DNA from: Bacteroidota bacterium
GTDB lineage: Bacteria; Bacteroidota; Bacteroidia; Cytophagales; Cyclobacteriaceae
DNA length: 15,978 nt
Direction of reading: 5' to 3'
NCBI GenBank assembly: GCA_024643595.1
Contig: JAHEMS010000022.1
Coordinates: 1 to 15,978 of the forward strand
A program made the translations under genes and the position numbers. The stretch's first letter is position 1; each line of letters starts with the position of its first letter. The notes under the pieces were generated by a model. That model had not been told where the DNA came from. It worked only from the letters and a program-made list of their open reading frames with translations, and ran no database searches. Shown piece after piece: positions 6,671-14,205 of the stretch.

Positions 6671-7795
6671 GCGTACCATAATAACTTTATAAGGTATGCC
6701 CGGAACGTCAGCCAAATTCAGTGTTCGAAAAAGCATTTCATTACTATTACTTTTTAATGATATGGTTACTGGATTTGAAATATCTTTCCATACTCCATTT
6801 GGTGAATCCAGTTGTTGATACGTCTTCAGGTTTGGTGTGTTTGAATGCAGGGTGATGGAAGCCGTTTCACTTTCAATCTTCACTTCTGCCTTAATCGTAT
6901 TCGGTGTCCACTCCAATGCGTTTCGGTCCGAAACCAAAATCATGTTTTCAGTTTTATAGGCCCAGTGGGGCTTTCCATCCCAGATCCAGGTATTGTTTTT
7001 AAAATAGTCATCGGCATACATATTCAACCTTGCGAGTGCGCTGCTGTTTTCAGGCCATACCGTGAAGCGGTTGTTCACCGATTCCCATTCAATCCACGTA
7101 TAGGTTTGTGCAAAGCGTTCCTTCGTTACGGAAACATTTTCTCCTTTTGAATTCAACACGCCATCATCAAGGATTTGCTGTCGATCTGGTCCTTTAACCA
7201 GCACGACATCTGTCGCTTTGTTTTTCAGATATTCATCGCGAATCTCAAGTGCCGATAAGGGAATTCCATTCTTTTCAAAATGATGATTGTATTTGGCATC
7301 GGATAAAAACCATTTCTGAAAACGGTTACTCCAGATTTCATTGATACCATGATGACCATCAGGGCCACCTTTCACGCCTGGTCCGGCACCCAGACATCGC
7401 GTGACATATCCATAGGAATTCATAACTGCATTTTGAACTACCATATAATGGCCGCAATGAAAACCATGTCCTGCCAGGGCAGCATCGAGTATGCCTTCGG
7501 CAAAATCATTTCCCGGATAAGATTCTTCAAAGTCACTGATCTGAACTACAGTCCGAATCCAATCGCGGAGCAGTAACATTCTTCTGAACTCATCTTCCTC
7601 ACCATGGAAAACTGTGTCGAGTTGATACTTCTCACGGAGTGTCTTAAATTTTGGTGAGGATAAATCTTCAAATGAAGAAAATACGGTGTTTTCAATAAAC
7701 GGAAGGTTATCAACCGCCATCTGAGTCATCGGCTGCTTACTGCTGCAGCCAACTACCAGCAAGATGGAGATCAGTATACAATTTGTTTTCATCAT
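6668..7795 (-). CDS. Transglutaminase-like fold lipoprotein
   Basis: The 375-residue protein starts with a lipoprotein signal: positively charged start, hydrophobic stretch and lipobox LVVGC with the lipid-bearing Cys at 17. It should be anchored in the envelope. The central part carries the three catalytic elements of the transglutaminase/cysteine-protease superfamily in order: GFHCGHY (Cys114), GHHGINEIW (His149) and KWFLSDAKYN (Asp166). A C-terminal region of about 180 residues with predicted beta character (about 195-375) is probably a carbohydrate- or protein-binding module. The exact reaction (amide hydrolysis, deglycosylation or protein crosslinking) cannot be told. Two adjacent ATG codons (7795 and 7792) could start it. 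It lies 192 bp downstream of the histidine kinase gene and has its own likely promoter, so it is probably transcribed separately. Confidence 0.8.
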   Translation of the reverse strand: MMKTNCILISILLVVGCSSKQPMTQMAVDNLPFIENTVFSSFEDLSSPKFKTLREKYQLDTVFHGEEDEFRRMLLLRDWIRTVVQISDFEESYPGNDFAEGILDAALAGHGFHCGHYMVVQNAVMNSYGYVTRCLGAGPGVKGGPDGHHGINEIWSNRFQKWFLSDAKYNHHFEKNGIPLSALEIRDEYLKNKATDVVLVKGPDRQQILDDGVLNSKGENVSVTKERFAQTYTWIEWESVNNRFTVWPENSSALARLNMYADDYFKNNTWIWDGKPHWAYKTENMILVSDRNALEWTPNTIKAEVKIESETASITLHSNTPNLKTYQQLDSPNGVWKDISNPVTISLKSNSNEMLFRTLNLADVPGIPYKVIMVR

Positions 7796-7960
7796 TCTTG
7801 ACTGGTTATCATTCTGGGTTTACACAATCAAGTTTAATCAATTTCTCAGAGACCTTGGTATTAGGTTCACGAAGAAATGGATCAGAATTATTTTGCGTTT
7901 CCCGGTTGCCCTTGTGTAGCAATATATAATCTGCGGAGAAATCATTTTACCGCTCAGCCG

Positions 7961-7968
7961 CAAAGGTA
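7961..7968 (-). promoter_or_regulatory. Probable -7 box of the transglutaminase-like gene
   Basis: On the minus strand this reads TACCTTTG followed by CGGC, a strong match to the Bacteroidota TAnnTTTG element. Initiation near 7955 would give a leader of about 160 nt before the ATG at 7795. No clear -33 TTG was found. The box lies just beyond the stop codon of the upstream kinase gene (7988-7990). Confidence 0.5.
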
Positions 7969-7987
7969 CACTATGAGATTTCATCGA

Positions 7988-9364
7988 TTACTTTATGGAG
8001 ACAAAGCTCAAGGTAAATACACTGCCTTTACCCGGCTCTGAAAGCACCGTGATATCTCCTTTTTGTTTTTGCATGATCTGTTTGGAGATACTCAATCCAA
8101 TACCGCTTCCTCCTTTTTTGGTTGAATAGAACGGAATGAAAATCTGATCGGCATCTTCCGCCACAATGCCACTACCGGTGTCCCGCACATGAAGATGGAC
8201 ATAGCGGTTGCCAGCCGGTATTATTTTTAGTTCAATCTCTTTATTCTCTTTTAAATTAATCATCGCCTCTGCTGCGTTTTTGATCAGATTGATTAGCACT
8301 TGCTGCGTCAGGTTACGATCCGCATAAATAAATTGATCTGATAACCGGGTGATGATTTGAATATTTTCTTTTTTCAGTTCTTTTGAAAAAAGCTGCACCA
8401 CTTCTTGCGCCATCGCAGCTAATGCTACTTTTTCCATCTGAGGTTCAGGTATCTGATTTACCTTTCGAAAATTTTGAACAAATACTTTTAACGATTGACT
8501 TCGCTGATCAATTGTTTTCAAACTCTCCATTACATCGGCTCGTTCGTCTTCAGTAAGCATGCGCTCATCCTTATTTGCTTTCATAATCATCTCGTAGATA
8601 TAGGATGATAATGTGGAGAGCGGAATTGCCGAATTGGAAATCTCATGGGTTAGCACCCTTAACAGTTTCTCCCAGGTTTCAGCCTCTTTGGCAGCCAGTT
8701 CACTGCTCATGTCATGAATGGATATCAATTTCAGGTTTTGGTCTTCAAAAAGGAGATGCTGAGCATAGATGGAAAGAACCGAAATCTTGCCTCCCACTTT
8801 CAGTTTCTCTGTGATACGAGTTCCATCGATCATCTCTTTCATCGTATTCGTCAACGATGGATCGATGCGACGAAGAGAATCAATGGTTTGAAGAAATGGA
8901 ACCTGAAAAAGATTTTTAGTGGCCTGATTGATCAGGTAAATCTCACCCCCTGTTTCATTATAACAAATCAAGGGTGAACTGGAACTTTCAATCACCGCTT
9001 TCAGCAGATGGTGTTGTGATTCTCTTTCTGATCGCAGCCGTTTAAAAATATCATTGAGCTGATTAAAGGCGTGATGCAGGTCATAACTATCCGCGTCTTT
9101 ATTTTCAGAAAAGGTGATGGCAAAATCATTTTGCTTCAAGGCCTGAAGAAAAGCCGCCAGCTTTTGTTCTGACTGAACAATAAAACGGATGGTTTCCAAG
9201 AATAATGCAACGGTGATCACGGCAGTCCATATACCCGCCATCCAATACGGTGAATCGAAAAATAGAAATCCCGTAAGGCAACCAAATATACAAATACCGA
9301 TAAGGCGTAGGGCTACCCTTAGCTGAAGTTTCTTGCGAAGCTGTGGATTATTTGCCATGTTCAC
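7988..9364 (-). CDS. Membrane-bound sensor histidine kinase, partner of the NtrC-like regulator
   Basis: The 458-residue protein has two membrane helices near the N-terminus (about residues 19-36 and 41-63) with almost no periplasmic loop between them, so it probably senses within the membrane or from the cytoplasm. A cytoplasmic linker follows, then a PAS-like domain (about 118-220). The H-box LLRVLTHEISNSAIPL gives the phospho-accepting His240. The ATPase domain shows LINLIKNAAEAM (358-369), DTGSGI (395-400), FIPFYSTKKGGSGIGL (409-424) and a normal C-terminal end. The frame opens at GTG 9364 or ATG 9358; either overlaps the end of the regulator gene, by 17 or 11 bp, implying translational coupling. 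The ATG is perhaps more likely. Kinases of this layout beside NtrC-like regulators are common near FtsX permease arrays in Bacteroidota. Confidence 0.92.
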   Translation of the reverse strand: MNMANNPQLRKKLQLRVALRLIGICIFGCLTGFLFFDSPYWMAGIWTAVITVALFLETIRFIVQSEQKLAAFLQALKQNDFAITFSENKDADSYDLHHAFNQLNDIFKRLRSERESQHHLLKAVIESSSSPLICYNETGGEIYLINQATKNLFQVPFLQTIDSLRRIDPSLTNTMKEMIDGTRITEKLKVGGKISVLSIYAQHLLFEDQNLKLISIHDMSSELAAKEAETWEKLLRVLTHEISNSAIPLSTLSSYIYEMIMKANKDERMLTEDERADVMESLKTIDQRSQSLKVFVQNFRKVNQIPEPQMEKVALAAMAQEVVQLFSKELKKENIQIITRLSDQFIYADRNLTQQVLINLIKNAAEAMINLKENKEIELKIIPAGNRYVHLHVRDTGSGIVAEDADQIFIPFYSTKKGGSGIGLSISKQIMQKQKGDITVLSEPGKGSVFTLSFVSIK

Positions 9365-10733
9365 TCAGGCCATACTCATCCATTTTTCTATACAGCGTGG
9401 TGCGCCCAATCCCTAACTCATCGGCCGCTTTGGTCAGGTTATTTCCTGATTTGATTATTGCTTTGCGGATAACTTCGCGCTCCACATCTGACAGATTCAG
9501 CGAATTGATTTCATTACTTTCTTCATCCATACTATTCATCAGCTGAAAATCGGATACGTTAAGGGCTCCGTCCCTGCATAGAATCACCGCGCGTTCAATG
9601 GCATGTTGCAATTCACGGATATTTCCAGGCCACCGGTATTTCAGCAGTTCTGGTAGAAGGAACGAATCCACTTCGATGGATTTATTATACCGCTTGCTAT
9701 AGTGATCAAGATAATGATTGAAAAGGGTTGGAATATCCTCCAACCGACCACGGAGTGGTGGCAAACTAATTTCAATGGTTTTTATCCGGTAAAAAAGATC
9801 CTGGCGGAACGATCCGCTTTTTACAAGATCATAGATTGGGGCATTGGTGGCACAGATCACACGCACATCAAGATCAACAATTTTGTTAGAGCCCACTTTT
9901 GTGATTGACTTTGATTGCAGCACCGAGAGCAACTTGATTTGTAAATCAGGTGCCAGATTTCCAATTTCATCGAGAAACAATGTGCCTTTGTTCGCAAGCT
10001 CAAATTTTCCGATGCGGGTTTCTTTTGCGTCTGTGAACGACCCTTTTTCATGACCGAACATCTCTGATTCAAAAAGATTATGGGGGATTGCTCCCAGATC
10101 AACTATGATGAAGGGCTCATGTGCTCGTTTTGATTTTTGATGAATAGCCCGGGCCACCAATTCCTTGCCTGTGCCATTTTCACCCAGAATAAGAACTGAA
10201 GCATCTGTAGCTGCCACTTGTTCAACATCGTTAAGTACGGAAATCATCGAAGGGGCCGAGGCGATGAAGGGCCGGTTATCATGATTAAGATGATCCTGAA
10301 GCGCCCGTTGCTTAGATTTGAGGTCACGATTTTCTTTACGGGCTTGTGCTTGCTGCCAGGCATTAACAACCGTGGTCACTAACTTTTCCTTATCCCAGGG
10401 TTTTGCAAGAAAATCAACAGCACCTTCTTTTATTGACTTTACGGCTAATTCAATATCACCGTATGCGGTTTGCAATACAACTTGCGTGTGTGGAGAAAGG
10501 TGGCGGATCTGATTCATCCAAAAGATGCCTTCGTTACCAGAAGTGACACCCGCTTTAAAGTTCATATCCAGCAGCACCACATCGACATCCAGTTGGCGCA
10601 AACGAGTCTCCAGGGTTTTAGGAGAATTCAGTGATTCAATATTCTCAAAATATTGTTTCAAAATCATGCGTGAGGTAATCACTACATGATCGTCATCATC
10701 AACAATCAATATAATTCCCGGATATTTTTTCAT
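9348..10733 (-). CDS. NtrC-family sigma-54-type response regulator
   Basis: I start the protein at the ATG at 10733 (461 residues, beginning MKKYPGIILIVDDDD) because the receiver core begins there; 17 further in-frame codons upstream have no domain value. Numbered from that start: the receiver domain has phospho-acceptor D56 (LLDMNF), a conserved TAYGD segment and K111 (AKPW). The AAA+ domain has Walker A GENGTGKE (184-191), Walker B TLFLDEIG (251-258), the RxDLFYRI segment and WPGNIRELQHA. A Fis-type helix-turn-helix closes it (LTKAADELGIGRTTLYRKM). The sigma-54 contact loop, normally GAFTGA, reads GSFTDA at 231-236. It should be phosphorylated by the kinase whose gene overlaps its end. A palindrome about 105 bp upstream matches one upstream of the permease array, suggesting self-control and control of that array. 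No gene for sigma-54 is in the window. Confidence 0.94.
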   Translation of the reverse strand: MKKYPGIILIVDDDDHVVITSRMILKQYFENIESLNSPKTLETRLRQLDVDVVLLDMNFKAGVTSGNEGIFWMNQIRHLSPHTQVVLQTAYGDIELAVKSIKEGAVDFLAKPWDKEKLVTTVVNAWQQAQARKENRDLKSKQRALQDHLNHDNRPFIASAPSMISVLNDVEQVAATDASVLILGENGTGKELVARAIHQKSKRAHEPFIIVDLGAIPHNLFESEMFGHEKGSFTDAKETRIGKFELANKGTLFLDEIGNLAPDLQIKLLSVLQSKSITKVGSNKIVDLDVRVICATNAPIYDLVKSGSFRQDLFYRIKTIEISLPPLRGRLEDIPTLFNHYLDHYSKRYNKSIEVDSFLLPELLKYRWPGNIRELQHAIERAVILCRDGALNVSDFQLMNSMDEESNEINSLNLSDVEREVIRKAIIKSGNNLTKAADELGIGRTTLYRKMDEYGLSEHGK

Positions 10734-10837
10734 GCTGAGGTTAGCACACAAGTTACATTTTCCTTTCACTCTCACCAACACCATGCCTTAAGTGAAAAAA
10801 GGAAATTAACAGCAATAGCGAAGATGAATTTTTTCTA

Positions 10838-10879
10838 CGTTGTACTGAAATGAAACAGTTGTGTTGTTTTGGAACAACG
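10838..10879. promoter_or_regulatory. Palindromic putative operator upstream of the NtrC-like regulator
   Basis: The left arm CGTTGTACTGAAATGAAACA (10838-10857) faces a right arm TGTTGTTTTGGAACAACG (10862-10879) that is an imperfect reverse complement (outer CGTTGT/ACAACG and inner AAA..ACA/TGT..TTT pair). The left arm matches 18 of 20 bases at 2892-2911. The site is about 105 bp upstream of the regulator ATG and 39 bp beyond the end of the aminotransferase gene. I infer an autoregulatory site for the NtrC-like protein. No canonical -24/-12 promoter was found between it and the start codon. Confidence 0.58.
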
Positions 10880-10917
10880 TCCTGGGATGAATCGATACGA
10901 GCAACTTCGAAATTTTT

Positions 10918-12240
10918 TTAAGCGGTGTCTTTTATATGTTCCAGTTCACGCAAACAGATATCCACTTCTGCTTCGGTATTGATAATGCTTGGCGTCAGCC
11001 GCACATGACTTCCTTTGTAGGGAGACTCACTCGCAATTATCTTTTTCGTCAGGAGTTTCTTTACGACATCCTCCGGCTTCATTCCCTCTACATCAAAACA
11101 ATTGATGCCTGCAGATACTTCCATGTTCATTGGGGTGATTAGTTTTATGTGATTCATGCTGGCCAATCCTTCCTTGAGTTTCGTTGTAAGTTGATGCGAA
11201 CGTTCTTCTACCCGTGCCTTCCCAATATTGAGCTGAAACTGAAAAGCTTCACCCAATGACCAGCGATGATCAAAGGAATGAAATCCTCCGGGTGAACAAA
11301 GATCAGCATAGGTCAATTTATCTGCAGGGAATAAATCCAGCCAGGCAGCATAACAATTGTACTCAAAAGAAGGAATCACAGGGCCTATCATATTCCACGC
11401 CTCTTTCTTTGCATAGAGCACTCCTGTTCCGCGCGGACCAAAAATCCATTTATGTGTGCCCGCGGCAAAGAAGTCGCAACCCAAATCATGCACTGAAATG
11501 TTTTCGATGCCAAAGCCATGCACACCATCCACACACAAATAAATTCGATCCACTTCAGATCGGTTGCTGTTTTGTTCCTTAATCATAGCAGCAATTTGCT
11601 TTACGGGTGTTTTCACGCCTGTACATGAATGAACGAATGTGATGGCTACAATTTTTGTCTTTGGAGTAATTCCTTTTCTCAGCACCTCCACCATTTCATC
11701 CACTGATGCTTTGGATGGATCATTATACAAGGAAACTCTATTGATGCTGGCTCCGGATCTTGCTGTTGCATATTCCAACGACTTCTCTGTTGCATAATGA
11801 TCATGAGTAGTGGTTAGAATTTCATTTGCTGAAGTAAGTTTCAATCCGTTATAGAGGATAGCAAGCCCCATGGTGGTGCTATCCGTGAGTGCAATCTCTT
11901 CAGGTAAGGTATCCATATATTCGGATGCTTTCTTCCTGATTTCATTTTCGGTGTTCAGAAAATTGCTCTCCCAGTATTCCACAGGGTTTTGATCCAACTC
12001 ATCGCGATGTTTTTGAATGGCATCCCTTACCATTTTTGGATGGGCAGCCAACAACATCTGCGACATGTGGATGCGATCTGGATTAAATAAAAATTGCTTT
12101 CGGATATCTTCCCAGGTATCAAAAGACAATTCATTACTGGGGGTAACAGGGCTGGAAGCTGGCGAGGTATTACATGCTGCAAGTAGTGAACCTGCGCTTA
12201 TCGCCACTCCTGATTTTAAAAGAAATTTTCTTCTGTCCAT
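10918..12240 (-). CDS. Tat-exported class V PLP aminotransferase, probable lipoprotein
   Basis: The 440-residue protein begins MDRRKFLLKSGVAISAGSLL followed by AAC: a twin-arginine signal (RRKFL) whose hydrophobic segment ends in a lipobox with Cys23, so a folded, cofactor-loaded enzyme is probably exported and lipid-anchored. The body is a fold-type I, class V aminotransferase of the isopenicillin-N-epimerase/cysteine-desulfurase-like group. PLP-binding features are the TDSTTMGL region (119-126), CVDGVHGFG (236-244, Asp238) and GTHKWIFGPRGTGVLY (261-276) with Lys264 as the Schiff-base lysine. HVRLTPSIINTEAEVD near 412-427 holds the carboxylate-binding arginine. The substrate is unknown. It is the last of three minus-strand genes (oxidoreductase, EthD protein, this one) separated by gaps of 103 and 140 bp. 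Confidence 0.87.
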   Translation of the reverse strand: MDRRKFLLKSGVAISAGSLLAACNTSPASSPVTPSNELSFDTWEDIRKQFLFNPDRIHMSQMLLAAHPKMVRDAIQKHRDELDQNPVEYWESNFLNTENEIRKKASEYMDTLPEEIALTDSTTMGLAILYNGLKLTSANEILTTTHDHYATEKSLEYATARSGASINRVSLYNDPSKASVDEMVEVLRKGITPKTKIVAITFVHSCTGVKTPVKQIAAMIKEQNSNRSEVDRIYLCVDGVHGFGIENISVHDLGCDFFAAGTHKWIFGPRGTGVLYAKKEAWNMIGPVIPSFEYNCYAAWLDLFPADKLTYADLCSPGGFHSFDHRWSLGEAFQFQLNIGKARVEERSHQLTTKLKEGLASMNHIKLITPMNMEVSAGINCFDVEGMKPEDVVKKLLTKKIIASESPYKGSHVRLTPSIINTEAEVDICLRELEHIKDTA

Positions 12241-12380
12241 AGTGTAGGTGGTTTATGTTAAGAAGTCGAAAGAGATGATGATCTAATTTATTGTGTAATC
12301 AGGTTTTAATTTTCAATGCCAATAAAAACCATTGTCTATTTTCTGTGATCAAACTAGTTGCGCACGAAATAAAACCCAGG

Positions 12381-12704
12381 TCAAACAATTACCTCACTCA
12401 CCTGAATGATCGGTACAATGTTCGTGTAATTAGGCATGTCTTTTCTGATCTCTGCTATGTTGGGAAGAAAAGCCTTTTGATAGATCTCCAAACTATCAAA
12501 ATAAAGATGTGCCATCACAAGATAAGGAGACAGTTCGTCAGGAGTTTCTCCATAAATACCTTTTTCAAGCGCTCCCAGTTGTACATCGTTACCCAATAAG
12601 GCAAGTACAAGCGGAATATGCTTTCCTACATAATAGTCCCTGTCAAAGGTTTTGTCTTTTCCATTTGGATAAAAGATACTTACTTTAATTACACCGGTTT
12701 TCAT
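12381..12704 (-). CDS. EthD-family small protein
   Basis: The 107-residue protein has the size and motifs of the EthD family, a dimeric alpha/beta barrel. It shows the opening VIKVSIFYPNGKDKTFDRDYY followed by a HIPLV motif (His30 region), ending in the usual IIQVSEVI strand. Members are cytoplasmic and have poorly defined roles; EthD is needed for a cytochrome P450 system in ether degradation. No signal peptide is seen, and no P450 gene is nearby. It lies between an exported oxidoreductase (103 bp upstream) and an exported aminotransferase (140 bp downstream) on the same strand, so shared transcription is possible but not shown. Confidence 0.8.
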   Translation of the reverse strand: MKTGVIKVSIFYPNGKDKTFDRDYYVGKHIPLVLALLGNDVQLGALEKGIYGETPDELSPYLVMAHLYFDSLEIYQKAFLPNIAEIRKDMPNYTNIVPIIQVSEVIV

Positions 12705-12807
12705 AATTCATAAGTTAAGCGTTAACCATCACTGCGTTCAATTTATCTCTTTTAAATGAAAGAAAAATGAGATGTTATTTTGACCATCAAAATTGATCTA
12801 TAAATTT

Positions 12808-14121
12808 TTATACAGCAGGGAACTTCCATGGACTTCGGTAGGATGGTTTGAGTAATGCATTTGCCTGTGCATCATTCATAAATTGATTTTGAGAACTATC
12901 CCACTGAAGTTTTTTTCCCGTGCGATAGGCAATGTTGCCCGCATGGGCAATGAGTGCGGTATGGTGGCCCAACTCAACATCACATACAGACCGATTACGC
13001 GATTTTACACATTCAATAAAATTCTGAACGTGTTTTATGTGATCTTGTTTATCCGCTGGCTGAAGTGGTATGATTTCGGTTTTTGGTTTCCCTTCCACTT
13101 CTTCAGCGGTTACTTCCCAACCTTCCCGGTTCACTACCAAAGTTCCATTGTTGCCGATAAAAGCTACTCCGTAACTGCGACCATAAAGACCTTTGGATAT
13201 TCCCCCGGCATGGTCCCACTCTAAGGTAAAATTCCCAAAATCATAAAGAACATTGAGTGTATCCGGAGTTTCAATGTAATTCTCCGGATAACCATAAATC
13301 CCCCCCGTTGCCATCACTGATTTTGGTATGGTAACTTCCATTGCCCAAAGAGGAATGTCAAGCAAATGAACTCCCCAGTCCGTCAGTAGCCCTCCGCCTT
13401 GTTCCCAAAAGAAACGCCAACTGCGGTGAAACCTGTTTTTGTTGAACGCATGCTTTGGTGATGGCCCCAGCCACATATCATAATTTACTCCTGCTGGAGT
13501 ATCCGTGTCGGCAACTTTAGGTCCTCCTTTGCCATAGTCAAAGTATCCCCAGGTTTTTATTTTTCTTATCGTACCTAACTTTCCTGATTTCACCAGCGCC
13601 ACACAATCTTGCCAGTGCTGTCCACTGCGCTGTTGTTGCCCTACCTGGACGACGCTATTATATTTTCTCGCTGCTTTCAGCATCACTTGAATTTCAGCAA
13701 TCGAATTGGCCAAGGGTTTTTCAACATACACATCTTTGCCCGCTTCGCATGCATGAACGGTAGGAAGACAATGCCAATGATCCGGGGTTGCCACGATCAC
13801 AACATCAATGGATTTGTTATCGATTACTTTTCTGTAATCATTATAAAGCAATGGCATTTTACCGGTAATACCTGAAATTTCTTTGGCCCGTTCGCCCAGC
13901 ACGTTCTCATCAACATCACACATGGCAATGCACTCTACTTCAGGAACCCGTAAGTGATCTTTCAGATTAAATTGCCCCATGCTATTACACCCAATCAGAG
14001 CAACACCAATTTTATCGTTGGCTGAAACACCGGCTTTGACTTGCTCATATAACAATGGTGAAAGTGCCGCACCGGCCAAGGCTGTGCCAGCTGACTGAAT
14101 GAATTGACGTCTGGTTTTCAT
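12808..14121 (-). CDS. Tat-exported Gfo/Idh/MocA-family oxidoreductase
   Basis: The 437-residue protein begins MKTRRQFIQSAGTALAGAAL, a twin-arginine signal, so it is probably folded with its nicotinamide cofactor before export to the periplasm. The Rossmann motif is VALIGCNSMGQ (40-50), followed by MCDVD (67-71). The family hallmark EKPLA lies at 134-138, and GGGLLTDWGVHLLD (242-255) supplies the Asp/His pair typical of the active site. The C-terminal part is the family's alpha/beta substrate-binding domain, ending in YRSPWKFPAV. Bacteroidota carry many such exported enzymes that oxidise or rearrange sugars, or use tightly bound NAD for glycoside cleavage. The substrate here is unknown. Neighbours are a DNA-repair-type nuclease 84 bp upstream and an EthD protein downstream. 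Confidence 0.9.
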   Translation of the reverse strand: MKTRRQFIQSAGTALAGAALSPLLYEQVKAGVSANDKIGVALIGCNSMGQFNLKDHLRVPEVECIAMCDVDENVLGERAKEISGITGKMPLLYNDYRKVIDNKSIDVVIVATPDHWHCLPTVHACEAGKDVYVEKPLANSIAEIQVMLKAARKYNSVVQVGQQQRSGQHWQDCVALVKSGKLGTIRKIKTWGYFDYGKGGPKVADTDTPAGVNYDMWLGPSPKHAFNKNRFHRSWRFFWEQGGGLLTDWGVHLLDIPLWAMEVTIPKSVMATGGIYGYPENYIETPDTLNVLYDFGNFTLEWDHAGGISKGLYGRSYGVAFIGNNGTLVVNREGWEVTAEEVEGKPKTEIIPLQPADKQDHIKHVQNFIECVKSRNRSVCDVELGHHTALIAHAGNIAYRTGKKLQWDSSQNQFMNDAQANALLKPSYRSPWKFPAV

Positions 14122-14205
14122 GCTTGTTTAGGATTACAATTCAATAATCATGGTGGTGATGTATGCTGTATAAATCATGAACACCATGTAATATAATAAA
14201 GATGT

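Noticed and set aside
10734..10784. Longer start for the NtrC-like regulator (17 extra codons)
   Set aside because: The extra residues have no receiver-domain equivalent, and the ATG at 10733 opens directly into the receiver core.
12741..12775. Inverted repeat around ATCTCTTTT..AAAATGAGAT upstream of the EthD gene
   Set aside because: Arms are short, interrupted and A+T-rich; it could easily be chance in this base composition.
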